From: Zhengitettix transpicula | Lineage: Eukaryota > Arthropoda > Insecta > Orthoptera > Tetrigidae | Assembly (NCBI GenBank): GCA_037074705.1 | Contig: CM073591.1 | Location: 63,180,897-63,244,896 of the forward strand | Reading direction: 5' to 3' | DNA length: 64,000 nt | Shown here: positions 11,952 through 25,512 of the stretch, piece after piece | How positions within the stretch are numbered: the stretch's first letter is position 1 | Layout of the letters: each line of letters opens with the position of its first letter | The notes under the pieces: generated by a model | Database searches by the model: none | Told to the model about the DNA's origin: nothing | What the model saw: only the letters and a program-made list of their open reading frames with translations | Made by a program: the position numbers and the translations under genes

Positions 11952-14675
11952 GGAGCCGCTCCTAGCAGCGTGTCTCTCCCACCAACAGTTATGTAAGGGC
12001 AGCTCTCCTTTACCCTCTCCTGTCCCACATTGCTACCAGCAAGGGTGACGGATATCAAAAACTACCTACACTAACTGCTGGCTAATTAGCGGCACTGTGC
12101 AAGTAACAAGGTCGTTCTGTACGTTCTTCATCTCAGGACACCCAACGCACTTCTTCCTCATTAATGTACATAAATAGGCAATTTAGAGAATAACACATTC
12201 CGTGGCACAAAAGAAATATACATAAATTAAAACCTAACGTGCTTGATCGTCCCGCTTGACTAAATATTATTATTTAAATAATATTTTTTAAATATTCCTA
12301 CTTTCAACATACGCTATACAGTTTGCCAGATTTAAAATCAAGAACGGAGGAGCAGGGTTACAGGAAATTCAAAACGCAATTGAATTATGGCTACGGATAA
12401 CAACATTTTAATTGGACAATTTATTTAGGAATATCGTTGATACTCTATTACTAACGAAGACGGATATTAAGCGTAATACACGTAAAACATCAATATCTCT
12501 TATGAATTTCATATTATTTACTTATACGAGCATTGCAGAACACTTTTTATACTTTTCACCTTCTTAACTAAAACGTAATGAGTCAATTTCCTAAAATGCC
12601 ATATTGCGACATTTTATATTGATACTTCCATTAATTATTCAAATAATTTAAATAAGCAGCAATATTAAATTCGTAATCGTGTTCTTAATTTTATATGAAA
12701 CAGTAAAATAACAACAGGTATCTTATATGCAAATCGTATCTTTATTTATGTTATATTGATGAATGATAGTTATCTCTGTAATTAACTATTTAACCTTATT
12801 GAACACAGTTTCTAAGAAAATCTCAAGTAATTATACTTCACCAGAAAGGAAACTGTTCCGTTCGAAACTCCAGTCCAACCAGACTAAGTATTCTGATATT
12901 CTACAGATACATTTGTTCTTCAGCAGTATATTAATTGACGAGGAACCTTTTCCGGATAAAGATTGAGTAAACAGTTTTCTACATTTCAGCCAGATGTCGG
13001 TTAACGTATTTCACAATGTTTCCACAAATATGCCGATGGCAGTGAAAGCCGTCGAATAGCTTTGTGACATTTGGTCCAATTTTATATATTTTCCTCGGAT
13101 ATTAAAATATTTGTTACAGAGAACCAACTGTTAACTCAGAGATCCGATCACATCTGCGTCGAAATACTGAAGGTGTATTATGGAGTATTGAGGATATTAT
13201 ATAAAATATAACTATCCATCAGCAACTGTCAAAGCATAATAAGACCCTCGGTGAGAATTCTAGATTTGGCAATGTGCTTGTGCCAATATGTGTACTGTAA
13301 ACTATTGTAGTTTCTCTAACATATCTATGCATTTGTTTCTCATAAAGATGTATCACTGAAGCCATAATCCAACTGAATAAAAATTTTATGTAGATTTTGT
13401 CATAAAATTTAAAAAATTAATATTACAATTATTCCATAGTTCAGGAACTAAGATAGATGATTAAAATGTACCATGTCACAATAACTACGATTATATATAC
13501 TATATGTTACCATAAATATTATTTTATAATAATTCTTTCAAAAATATTATACGAGCCTTAGTTTTCCTCTGAAATATAATTAATCCCTACCTTCACTAGC
13601 ACTGAGTATAAAAGCAGAGTGATAGAAAATTCCCCTTAGAGGACTGAATAGATCAAGTTTTGAATAGGTACAAATGGGTTTATATAAGCGAATGTTGAAA
13701 GAAAATTAAGATAGAATATAATACGAATTTTTAAAAAGTCTTCTTCTAAAAATAGACATATCTTTGCATGTGTCATTCATAAAGATGTATCACTGAATCT
13801 CTAACTCATATAAATAAAACTTTTATAATATCCATATATTACGATTAAAATTATTCACTTAATAGTTCTTTCAAGGCTTAGGAAGAATCTTAGTGTTCCG
13901 CTGAATTTTTTAAAATCCAACTGTATATGTTGTCTGTATACATATGGATGTATTGTTTCATCCGAAACCTACATGAACAAATATTCCACTTGAGGCATAT
14001 GTCTGTTCTTTAATAAGAAATATTTAACAACAAATTGTAAAAGACCAACCATAAGCCTATACAGTAATTTCCGTATCGTTATATTCTTTATGGAGGCTAA
14101 ATAAGAGTATAGAAGAAACCTATTATATGAATATATTTTTTGAAAGTTTCAAAGTGTATGCAATTCAAGAACATAATTAAAATTAAGTCTAAGATGTTCT
14201 TAATGTAACATTAAATTTATTGCAGTTTTTCAAGAATAAAATAAATAGGTAGTGAAGCGGAAATAATTAACCACCTGAAATTTACTGTTATTATTATACA
14301 CATAAATCTATGTATTATCGTAGTCAAAATATTATATAATTAAAAATAGCATAACATAACAAGTGTTTCTAAGAAAATAGTGTAGTTGTTATGCTAATAT
14401 AATGATTTTATTTTCGCTTCAATGGTATAATTTATATTACAGTTATGGATTTTACAGAAAAAATATTGATAATTATAAAATAAATCATATTTTACTATTT
14501 TAATATATTTATTTAACTCAGGAAATTGTATATTAATTTCTGCTTCTATTTAAAGAAATTATTAATTTCTAGCAGTTATTCGAAGTAATGAAGTCTTAAG
14601 TTTCAAATGAAGAAATAGTACGTAAAGTTGTTACTTACATTATTTGAAAATAAAGAGAATAGCAAATTTTTATTA

Positions 14676-14677
14676 GT

Positions 14678-14738
<61 letters not shown>

Positions 14739-14739
14739 A
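14676..14739. repeat. TA microsatellite
   Basis: Alternating T and A, interrupted once by CA near 14718. It can form cruciforms and is prone to length error in assembly. Confidence 0.9.
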
Positions 14740-15439
14740 ATTTTGTGACATGAACTCATTCTCTCAATGAAAAGATTTATTTTATATTCTACAATTATTA
14801 GGTGTTTAAAATTTCAAATAATGCAAAAAAACTTTGTTAAATTATTGAACAAACTGTGATAATTAAGAAAAATATTTTATATTTAAATTAAGTGCGTATA
14901 ATTATTTTATTTTTTTAACTCAAAACTTTTGCTACATTTGCTGCGTAAAGTTTATCCAAGAATTTATTATCATATTCTTCGTATATCGCACTTGCACCAG
15001 TTCCAAATATTTAATTATTTTTCATTACATTTTTCTGCCGAGTTCCAGTCATACGATTCCTTACCTAATATATGAAACTGTTCCGAACCAAATATCAAAT
15101 CAGGTTGTCAATAATCACTCATTTTCTACGGAGATACAAAAGGAAACCCGCCCTGAATGATGAAAACTTCCATCCATTAAATATCGGTTTGGTCCGATAG
15201 TATTTAATTTGGATTATAAATGCCATGGTATAGAATTATTATTTGTACCTAATTGACATAATATACGCAACCCGCACACTTTACGTGTTGAGAGAGTTGC
15301 GTCCCACTATCTGTACTGTGGAAAAGTGCGGAAAAGTAGGTCAATTCCAATCTACTAAATTTTATAACATAACATAATTAAACCATACAATAATTCTAAT
15401 ATTATAGTTGTACACTTTATATACAGATGTTATATAAAC

Positions 15440-15442
<3 letters not shown>

Positions 15443-15502
<60 letters not shown>
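15443..15502. repeat. TA microsatellite
   Basis: About 60 bp of alternating T and A interrupted by a single TG near 15475. Confidence 0.9.
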
Positions 15503-15507
<5 letters not shown>

Positions 15508-17355
15508 AAAATATAAACACATTCTCTCAATAATACATCCAGAAGATACTTATTACATACACCAATCAAAATTGTAAACATTATCAATTCTGTATTAAAT
15601 ATAAAATTCTTTTTTGTTTTTGAAATCATCCAAACATATAATATTACTATGTTATTCAAAATTTTATATTTCACAATATATCATATAACTGATATAGAAG
15701 AATTATTCTCACGATTTTTGTATACGTGATACGTAATTGCGTTTAAAAAATGTATAATATATATACATATTATTATATAAAACCATATTATTAGTATAGA
15801 AAAATTATTGTAACATGCAGATTATTTTGGTAATTATTTCAAGGAGAGAGCAACGATTAAAAATATCAGAACATTCATTGGTAGGTTCTCATATTTTAAT
15901 TACTGCAAAAGTTATTCCAAAAACTTGTAACGCAGTTTTCAGAATACTTTCCAAAACAGCGTTATTTACAAGTAAACAAATATATTTTATCAAATATTTT
16001 TAGATAATTTCATGGATGGAAATTATTAAAAATATTTCAACCAAAGTTAAATAAGATTGTCATCAAATTATTTTCCTTAAAATGTAGTCTTAGAATTAAA
16101 ATTTCTTTCCAAATTTGAAAATAAATTTACTTCACTCCTAATTAAATGTTTTGGCAATTCGTAGCACGGAATTATCAGTTAAATATTTAAAGTTCAAAGC
16201 TGTTTAACAATCTTCCTTACATTGTTGAAAATTCATGATCATTCTTGGAATAATATCAAAGTTAAATCATGGAAAATGATTTAACAAAAATGGGATATAT
16301 AAAAATATATCAATATACTGAAATTTTTTGCTTTTTCCAGAAATATTGAGTCACTAAAATTAACAGGTATCACTGAAAATGTTATAATTGGATTATTTTC
16401 TCTAAATAAAATAAGAATCTAAGGAGTCTTAAAGGAGCCAATTAGTGTAAATTAAGAGCTGAAGATTAGATATCATCTGCTAAAACCCTTTCTACCTAAT
16501 TATTAAGCTTTCAGATATGTTCTTGATAGCTACTTAAAAGCCTAATTTTCCTCAATCTTAGTATTTAGCAGATGTGTTTAAGTCAGAGGCGTTGAAATTC
16601 TAATTTTTTCTGCAATTTAGATTCCGATCGACATTTTATCAGCACGAGATATATATATAAGGATCTCCTCTATCATTCGTTCAATATGTGTAATCATTGA
16701 AGAGCAACTTTTTAATTTCATGTTAGTTATAATATTTTATTGAAAGAAGGATTACTATATTATGACAATCCGAATTACTGATGGTTTTTTTTCGTTGGTA
16801 CTTTTATTTTATTTATACGTTGAATGTAAATGTTCCTAAGTAAATTCAATGTTTCATTCCCTTATCATCTTTGTACATCTGCTGTTAATCTGTTAATTTT
16901 CCGTTTTCCTTTCTTATGTTACATCACTTATTGCGTAAATATGTCTGGGTCATCTTCAAGTTTATAGTCCTGGTTGATACCGGTACAGATATATTATCGC
17001 CTGAAATAAAAATACCGTAAAGATTTTATATCATGATTAGTGTGTTTTCTTCCCTACCCAAGTGTTATTACCTGCTTCGTTACTGCCATACGTGCTTCTT
17101 ATTCCTTTTATAGCCTTTCTTTATTTCATTCCGAAACACTTTCTGACTATGATTGATGATTACTCTCTTATAGCCTTAAAGAGCAGTACTTACTCTAATT
17201 AAGAGACATGCAGTTACTTCGACTTCTTTCTTTGCACTTCTCTTAGTCATTATTCCTCTTAGGTGAGGGTTATAACTGGGAACTGTGACCTTCATTGTAT
17301 TACTAACTTGAGTAAAATGTTTCTCAGAATCAAAATGAAAAATTTAAGTAATACT

Positions 17356-17563
17356 AAAGATGGACAAATACAGATTTAGGAAGTGGTGATATAAATACCA
17401 CACAAAAGTTTTTGAGTTTTGTAACTGACTTGTGCAGTTGTGTCGCTCTAGGCTCTTATTTTTTAGTTTTCTGAGCACCGGAAGCAAGAAACAAGGCTTC
17501 CAAAAACGTTGTGTGGTATTTATATAATCATTTTTTGTCTGTATTTTCCTATCTTTCTTATTA
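17356..17563 (+). mobile_element. Foldback MITE family B, complete copy
   Basis: The two ends are inverted copies of each other. The left arm reads AATACAGAT then GATATAAATACCACACAA; the right arm reads TTGTGTGGTATTTATAT then TGTCTGTATTTTCC and TATCTTTCTTA. The central part includes TGCAGTTGTGTCGCTCTAGG, shared with the copies near 37.1 kb and 48.8 kb. There is no coding sequence, so it is a non-autonomous foldback element; the superfamily is not determined. Confidence 0.65.
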
Positions 17564-20309
17564 TAAAGTTTCTCAGAATATTTCTTATTTTGTATTTCAG
17601 TAGTCTAGAATTTCATTTATGCGTATATGTTGAGTTTATTCCTCCATTTTTCTCAAGCCAATAATATAGTACTTTCGTTCAAAAATAATTCTCAGTTTAG
17701 CTATATTAAGTATCGGTTATTATTTACTATATTATTTTAAAAACTAATAGAATTTGTTAACGATTACGATAATGCGTTGAAAAGTTACAAAATTATTATG
17801 AGATAAAGTGTGATTTGTTTTTATGAATCGTAATGTGGCTGAAAATTTAAAATGAAATCTTGGATCCTGAAATGAAAAAACTTTCTTATTGTAATTCATG
17901 GGGAAAGTACTAAATTAAATCAACGATATTTATGTTTTTTGAGTATATAAAAACCGACACGTACGATAAAGAGTGCGAAGTAGTAGGTGATTACAAATGT
18001 ATGTACGTCGGGAGATACTAATAGTGAATCAAACATACGTGAAATAATAAAAGTCAACGAAGTCTCCGTTAACGAATCTAAACCACAGTGAGAATTCTTT
18101 GTTGAAAGTATATGGCCGTGTTAAACATACAAATTCAGTCTCATGATCCCGGAGAGGGACGGCAGAATTTCTCAAATTAATCCAGGAATCTTTAGAAGAC
18201 TTTCCGAAGATACCCGAGGTTCAACGAAGCGCAACACGAGCTAACCCCAGAAACTCATTTGGAAGCCTGAAACGATGCAGTGTTTCCATTGTGTCTTGGA
18301 ATCTTGGTATCGACCAAACATTTCGCTGTTTATTCCATTTTTGGGTTTATAATTTTAAGTTACTCAACTAATTTGGTTCTGGTGTTTGATCTATATTGTT
18401 GTGCAGATAAGTAACAATAATTTATTAAATATTTTAGTATTAATTCTCGAATTTTAGCTAGTAAAACACTGTACTTCTATTATACTTATTATACTTCAAT
18501 TATCAAATAAAAATTGATTAATTATATATTTTCAAAATGAATTACGTTTTATCAAGAAGAAAAAATAAATGGCCCGTAATACAACGTAATGTCATGATTT
18601 ATGACAGAAGCTGGTAACGTAGAAACAGTTTTATATTAAAAATAAAATATTTATTAGATAAATTTTTTTATTAGATAAATATATAAATTTAAACAGTTAA
18701 CCAAAATGCACGGAAACGAAGCCGCGAAAGCACCTAGTTTAATTTAATTTATTAATGGTACAGATGGTGCCGTTTCCAGTTCTCTCCTTAGTGTATGAGG
18801 CATATACTTCAAACCTATATTGGCTTCATGCAGTTTTCTATTTAAGAGTCCGCTGCCCTAAAGCGTAATTCCATTTCCATACACGAAGAACTGACGAAAA
18901 CTGTTGACCCACTAAAATGTACAGAACTTGCTGTATGACGCAAGGGTGAACTGGCACGACAGTTTTTTGGGTGACAGTGTATATTTCACAAACAAATTAG
19001 TCCCAATAAATTACGCAAGAAGAAGGCGCGCCCGGAGGCCTGAGGCGTTCGTTCTATATTTAGAACGGTGAACGGGACGGCCATTACTCTCGACGAGGAA
19101 GGGCGGTTTACCGAAATCACGCACAGCACTAAATAGCGCTCTCGGATTGAAAGGATGTTAGAACTAGTCTCTCCTCTCACTACAGTACTTTCTTGTGAAT
19201 TCGTGCCCCATTCATGAGCATGATTTATTTCTGAACGGTTGCCCAATCTGGAAATTATACCGCTCATTTCAGCCACAAAACAAAAGGTTTAGTCTTGCCT
19301 GGTTTGAAGTGGTTGCTTGTCATTAAGCTCTGACATCTATTAACAACAGTGTACATATTATCAATTCATATTTCAGACAAAAGTTTACACGAAAAATGAC
19401 AAGTATCCTTTTATAACTCAATACTAGTTTCGCCAGCTTTCCTATATTTTTATTAGGATAAATCCAAACACCTTCCATACGATCTTTGTCTAAAACTTTA
19501 ACTTTCCTTTTAATGACTGACCATTTAGTCTTCTATATTCTTCTAAAGGCCCTAAATCTAAAATATTTGCTAACTTCTCCATTTTTACATTTCTAGTGAC
19601 CCTGTTTCACTACAAAGAATTACTGTACTTAATACGTAAGTTTTTTTGTAAATAATTCACATGCCCTAAGACCTTGTATATCAATACAATGTTTGTGTTC
19701 CATAAGTGTACGTTCTTACACTCAATGCATCCATGCTTTAAACTTTGCTTATTTTGACCCAAAACTTATTACTCGGTCGCAATGGTATCACTAAAATACG
19801 TGTATCGGTGTGTCCTGATTTGGTAGTACACTTAAGATTTTATTCTTTTATTATTAAGTCTAATCACTTTTTGATTAATAGTCCTTTCATAATTACTTAG
19901 TATCTCCCTTCTCTAACAAGACGTCTATGTTATCTATGAATCATGGAATTATCATGCGCTCTCTTTGTATGTTAATTTCTTCTTCTTATTATTATTATTT
20001 TATTTCCGTTATTGCTCCTCAAGTTATGTGCTTCTCAATAGTGTTTATCGACAACACTCCTTCCGCAGACTCATGTTAGCAGAATTTATTTCTTCATTTC
20101 ATTCTGTTACAGTTCCGCATAGATCAATATAAAAGCTTCAATTTCCTAGGGAACCTAGAAGTGTGTATTCTGGTATACACTAAATTATTAAGGTTTTTTC
20201 TGCAGTTTCACAAATTATGTGAGTGTAAGATAATTCCTCTAAAACAAGAAGAGATTAGTAATATGCAATAAAATTAATTGATTCTTTAAGATTTCTTGAC
20301 ATCTGGACA
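17564..20309. other. Intergenic DNA, no feature recognised
   Basis: Patches at about 18130-18310 and 18990-19290 are less AT-rich. The second has a minus-strand open frame of 96 codons with no recognisable domain and no splice context, so I do not call it a gene. Confidence 0.45.
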
Positions 20310-20728
20310 TCTAATAAATGAAATCGACTGTTGGTGTGTGTGTGTGTGTTTGCTTGTTCTCTATACAAATCTACATCCGTGGTGCAAATTTGACCAAATT
20401 TCGTACACACGTCCCTTCCGAACCGGAAACAAACGATGTGGAGGTAAGACAGATCTACCATCCCCAGGGGCGCGGCTGGAAGGGGTGGAAATTTTCAAAT
20501 TTGCTCAAACGGCCGAATAAATAATTTTCTGGGGCAATGATATTTCTCCCGATGTTGTTTTTGTATAATTTCAACAGATTTCGGCACAGGAGCACCCTTA
20601 GGTAATCGAGGTGGAGGGACCTTATATAAAAATAAAGGAAAACAGCCGTTTGGAGTTAAATCCGGGTTATGGATCTTGCTGAGTTTAATTGTGACAACCA
20701 TGACAATGCCGGACACCCATATAACTAA
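20310..20728 (+). mobile_element. Non-autonomous Helitron-like element
   Basis: The element starts A|TCTAATAAATG, has a short GT-repeat, then CTCTATACAAAT, and ends with CAATGCCGGACACCCAT followed by CTAA. The end matches the terminus of the element at 40279-40865 (GCCGGGCACCCAGCTAG). The 5' TC, 3' CTRR and lack of target duplication fit Helitrons. The copy is diverged and the base after CTAA is A rather than T. No Rep/helicase is encoded. Confidence 0.5.
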
Positions 20729-22075
20729 AAGACTACCAACGAAATATTTTTAAGTCATATTTAAATAACGAACTACTAGTAGGGACTGGGATGTTTACAG
20801 AAATAAAACAAACATTAAGACGGACAACGGAAATGAAAATAATACAATTGAAAATAGTAAGAAGCATAAATAACATAACAAAGATTCTACAAATATTATT
20901 TATAAACTATGCTAAGAATAAAAGGAATAGGTCTAAAGTAAAAGAAGTAAAATCGGCTATTCTTTCCACTTGCGTGATCATTTGTGTCTCTGTCTACTTA
21001 ACGTGAGTTTCGTTGCCACATCACTGCACTGTTGTTTGAAGCTTTCTCGATTTGATCTAGTACTTGGCATTTCGTCTTTCACTTCTTTTCTTTGCATCCT
21101 AATTGTACTAGCTCCAGTGCATATGATTTGTTGATGGTATTTTATATGACGCGAGCTTTTTTCTTCATAGATAAAAAGTAACTTGAAACGAAAATATAAA
21201 ACATTATTCTACAGTAACGACTATAAAAACGGACAAAAACAAATTATATCAAGCAAATAAGATCATGTACATGACTTCAATTGACGTAGAAACGTCGTGC
21301 AACGATAATGTTTTCACCTGGTTGAAATCCCGAGAATGTATACAAGAAAAAGTTTGCAATTTGTTATTGCGTCCTGGTTTTTAAAAATGTTAAGTTTGTA
21401 CGACATGACACTGTGAAACAACCTTACATTTAATTTTATTAGCAACATTATGTATTTGCCTTTTATCCTTTTACATCAAAATATGGCACATTGAGATGTA
21501 TCAACTATGGTGTCATTTCAGTTGCTGATAAAGTAGCTATAGAGATTTTTATCTAAAACGAGCAATTATTCCGCTGATTAATATGGTTGGTTTTCGAGTT
21601 CCATATTAACTTATCAACTATTTTTCAGTGAATAAAGACGCCTAAAATGAGCCTTGATCCCTTAAACCCCCCTTAATATATAAATGGATTTTTCGTAGAA
21701 CATTCGTCTTTATATATGCAGCATATAAAAATATAATAACATCTAATCAGAGAAACTTAATTAGTCTACCCGCATTTCTTTATATTATTGAATTCATACC
21801 TGTTTACATATAATATATGTATATTTATATATATCACAATTTCTCGGAAGTCGTTAGGAAACTGTCTTTACAAAAGTAGATATTACTTATAAAACTGATC
21901 CCGCTATTTTTATAAATGAGGTAGCATAAAAATAATTATTAGCTTTACAACACCTTCATAGTATTTTATTTTTATTAAATATCTTCAAATGCGACAGTAT
22001 GCCAAAAGCATAAGTAGAAATATTATGAAATGGTTTGTTATGTCCATGACCAAATATGAATAAAGAAAATTGTGT
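20729..22075. other. Intergenic AT-rich DNA, no feature recognised
   Basis: Nothing beyond short unsupported open frames. Confidence 0.5.
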
Positions 22076-22079
22076 CATC

Positions 22080-23185
22080 GATTAGGAATTCGTTTGTTGT
22101 GATCGATGACGTCATGTAATTTAGTTTCATGCGCTCGGCTCTCACGCAGGCAGTTGTTACCCAGATTCTGAGAGAGGCACATGTGCTATAGAGTGATGCG
22201 AGCATTTCGTCCGCGTACTAATAATATTACAACCTAAGGTTTGATTCATTGACACCCCTCGCACGCTGAGTTATTGTCCTTTGACGAGGTGATCATTGCA
22301 TCATTCAACCCATACAGTTTCCAATAATTTGAGAAATTTCGTCAGTTCTTTGTTAATTGTGTGTATTTATTATATAAGTGACAGTAAATAATCGTCGAGA
22401 ATTATCAGTGTTTGTGTTGAGTTAATCACACGAAAAATTTCTGGGATCTTAGATACGCCCGCCATCATTCATCGTGATCTGATTCATTGCTTGTAATTAA
22501 ACATAAATATGGATAATCATGGAATAATCTAAAACAATTTTATGATATGGAGACTACGTTCATTCCGAAGAAAGTGAAATAAATTTGGCGGACTGTCGGT
22601 GATTCAGCAAAATGGATTTTATTTTATTTGACGTCAGGGCTCCGGCAACGAAACCAAGTACTGAACCGGTTATAAATAAATCATTACCTTCCGGATTTCT
22701 ACCTCATGAAGTTTGTCTTTTACAACAGCAAGCCCCAGGAAATTCTCGAGTACGGCAGAAATTAGGTTACCGGAAAACTGTCACGGCAATTTTCTAATGA
22801 TCTAATTAAAGGTTCTAATAGGTGATCGAAGGTTTTTAGCACCTCCAGTTCCCGTGAACATTTACATACCGGTCCCCCTGAGTTCAATCTCAGCGCTTTC
22901 CTGCCCGAGATTTCCGAAACCACGCACTCGGTATGCGATTAGTCTCCATTAACAATTACATAAAAACCGTGATATAATGCGCGCACTTTCACCGAGAACT
23001 GGCGTAAAAATACCGAACGATAGTAAATTTAATCCGGACAGGAAGCAAAGCGTGAAAGCTGCGTTATGCTCGACGTCGCCGCTATACTCGTACGTTTCCG
23101 AAGTTGGGAACTTGTGTAACTACGAAGACTTCGAGTAGACGTAGAGTAAGCGTGACTCAGCTGCACGGTTGCGTTGGTAACACCT
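22080..23185. promoter_or_regulatory. Island of higher GC/CpG content, possible regulatory DNA
   Basis: This kilobase is richer in G, C and CpG than its surroundings. It contains a perfect CRE palindrome TGACGTCA at 22107-22114. A 61-codon open frame at 22612-22797 starts with ATG but has no recognised domain. It could be a promoter with a 5' exon, a conserved non-coding element or a decayed transposon. The evidence is composition only. Confidence 0.25.
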
Positions 23186-23636
23186 CATACTTAAAGGAAA
23201 GGTTAGCTCTGAATCAATTTTATTAAATAATCCCTTCAGAATTCTCGAAAACACCAGAGCGAACCTATATTTTAACCGTGTTAATGGTACATCATACATC
23301 GGAATGGAAAATATAATAACACGAATTTATGGTTTCAAATTTTGTTTCACTTTCTTGAACCTTTAGATATGTTCTTTTGCCTGCATATCTTTGTAGGGTG
23401 AAGGATTTCAATAGTTAACATACTGAATGGAAGAAGATAGTATGGTATCAAGTCCAAATTAGTATATTAACTGAATACGTAAATATATATTTGAAAATTT
23501 ATAAATAAATGTCTAAATACTTCCTGAGTTAGTTTTTAATATCAGTCGGTCTATAACTGATTTAATTAATCACATAAATCAGAAAAACGTCGTATCGTGA
23601 TAAATGTCTTTGATTTGATTGCACCATTAATGGCCA

Positions 23637-23905
23637 ATGCCGCTGAGGTGTAGCGGTCAGCATCACAGAGGTCCCGGGTTCTAATCCCGGCATGTTTATG
23701 CTCGTCATGGCAACAAAAATTGAGATTACGACTGAAGGAGACTCGCTACACTGACCACGTGTTGCTCAAAAAAATCCGAAATGTGTCATGGAAAATGACC
23801 GTCTGGCAGGTGTCCTGCTACGCCAAAGACCTCTGTGTGCTATTTTCTGAGGAGAAAATGTCCATAATTGTTGTATGCTTACGAATCTAGATAAATAATA
23901 GTAAT
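23637..23905 (+). mobile_element. tRNA-derived SINE, family C
   Basis: The head resembles a tRNA: GAGGTGTAGCGGTCAGC as an A-box-like region and a perfect pol III B box GGTTCTAATCC at 23677-23687. A tRNA-unrelated body follows, ending in an AT-rich tail near 23905. The body motif AATGTGTCATGGA is shared with the inverted copy at 30745-30985. It does not fold as a complete tRNA. Confidence 0.7.
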
Positions 23906-23989
23906 ATAAACTTTATTTCCGTATAATTTCATACATACAATATGGGTAAACGCCAGATTTAATATAAAAAGAAACATTTAAATTAGTTT

Positions 23990-24700
23990 TACAGTCATAT
24001 TATCACAACTCGTGTATCATATATATGACCTTATTTACTAAATACTCTTTCAGAGTTCTTTCAAAGTGCTTGCCTAGTAATTATTTTACGTACAGTGCAG
24101 TTAATTATAAAATATAATTCGTTTCAGAAATGGGTCAAGCTCAGATTTTTTTGTATTCGTCCGCACTCTAGTTGCCCTAGTATCATAAGTGTTAGCTCTG
24201 TTTTGGCCTGGGAGAATTTTTCCGACTTCTTTACCATCTTGATTCTTTTAAAAATATACAGGGAGTAGACATTTAGTATTTTATTTTTGTGGAATATTGT
24301 TTTACATGAATCTGCTTTTCTCAGACCAAATATAAATCTAATACCTTTCTTTTGAGATATTTCACGACTGTCCATATGCAGCACATCCCCAGATTTCTAT
24401 TCCATAACTAATATGGGAGTATATTAATTAAGTATTTTAATGGGAGAATAGATGACAGTCGTTTTAATGCATGTGCATTTATGTTTATTATTTTACATAG
24501 TTACTTAATGTGTTCTCCCCATGTTACTTTACAGTCGGCATTAATACCAAGAAACTTTAAGTACTCAGAAAAATTTATCTTTTTTCCATCACAAGTTAAT
24601 TTATTTTCATTTTATGAACTATGCTTCTTATTATTGAAGTATTATCTGCATTTACTTGTAGGTTATTCAGTTTGAGGTAATGACTAATGTTATTTATATT
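23990..24700 (-). pseudogene. LINE reverse transcriptase relic (C-terminal part)
   Basis: On the minus strand, fragments in shifting frames match the C-terminal region of Jockey/CR1-like non-LTR retrotransposon proteins. These are FLGINADCKVTWGEHIK near 24570-24520, ALKRLSSILPLKYL near 24455, then KKGIRFIFGLRKADSCKTIF and ILNVYSLYIF at about 24360-24250. The order fits the thumb and connection region after the palm: FLGI..D..LTW..HI, then the QKKAIRII.G.K.RDSC block. Several stops and frameshifts show it is dead. Confidence 0.65.
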
Positions 24701-25289
24701 GGATTGAGTAATATTTAATATACGCTAACGTTTATTTTCGAAGACCCGTTTTAACGGAAGATACTCAAATTGGGCTGAAAAGATTTTAATGAATTTTCGC
24801 ATTTGTATTTTTACATATAGGACTGAATACTTAATCTATTTTCAAGTTGTCAGCTGTTAGAGGAACGTAAAACTGTATTTCTATTATTGACTACGGTTAA
24901 CTGAATATCTCTTGATTCATAAAACTTTCTTGAGACGTATCTAAGTATTAAAATAGTTTCAGTTTTCTTCACTATGCTGTTCTTTTTCTTTATAATAACT
25001 CCTACATAAAAAATAATACTCAAAACATAACTTCGGTCACCTACGGTAAACACAGGCCAAGATAGGAAAGTATTAAGCCTAAGGCTACAGAGCGTCGTTT
25101 TACAGGAAAATATCATCACTTATAATAATATTTCAATAAGTTATGTATTTTTCCCTACTATTTAGATATTTTCATTCTCTTTCTCTCTTTCCAAAGCTTA
25201 TTTTTTTGTTATCTCATGTAGGTTTTCTCTAAATTGCGCAGCGATTGATAATTCAGGAAAATTTCGATCATGATATTTAATGGATCATG

Positions 25290-25375
25290 ATATTTAATGG
25301 AGTAAGATAGAAAAAACCCGACAGAACCGGGAATCGAACTCGAGACCACTGATCACGATGATCTACAATTTGCTG
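25290..25375 (-). mobile_element. tRNA-derived SINE fragment, inverted partner
   Basis: On the minus strand a B-box-like GAGTTCGATTCCCGG is followed by TTCTGTCGGGTTTTTTCTAT. The tail matches the plus-strand SINE at 25423-25512, so the two form a head-to-head inverted pair about 50 bp apart. A 16-bp direct duplication (TCATGATATTTAATGG) lies next to its tail at about 25268-25300. Confidence 0.6.
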
Positions 25376-25422
25376 TATAGGCGTATACAAAAGTGATATA
25401 GAAGACTCGTACGGGGTCTGGT

Positions 25423-25512
25423 TCGACAGGGTAGCTCAGATGGTTAGAACTGCTGGAACCCGGGTTAAAATTCTGGTTCTGTCGCGATTTTTCTATGTTA
25501 CCTCATTAATTC
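25423..25512 (+). mobile_element. tRNA-derived SINE fragment
   Basis: GGGTAGCTCAGATGGTTAGA is a tRNA-like A-box region. A degenerate B box follows (GGGTTAAAATTC), then GGTTCTGTCGCGATTTTTC. The anticodon arm is not well formed, so it is not called a tRNA gene. Confidence 0.6.

Larger units (their letters stand above)
11952..17355. other. AT-rich intergenic DNA with TA microsatellites
   Basis: The proximal 200 bp may be cuticle promoter. Beyond that no gene was recognised. Long alternating TA tracts occupy about 14676-14739 and 15443-15502; open frames running through them are low-complexity artefacts. Confidence 0.55.

Noticed and set aside
15417..15674. Minus-strand protein rich in Ile and Tyr
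   Set aside because: It is a translation of the TA microsatellite.
18986..19276. 96-codon minus-strand gene
   Set aside because: No domain, no splice context and no promoter; length is compatible with chance in a GC-richer patch.
25423..25500. tRNA gene
   Set aside because: The B box is degenerate and the fold is incomplete; a SINE head explains it.
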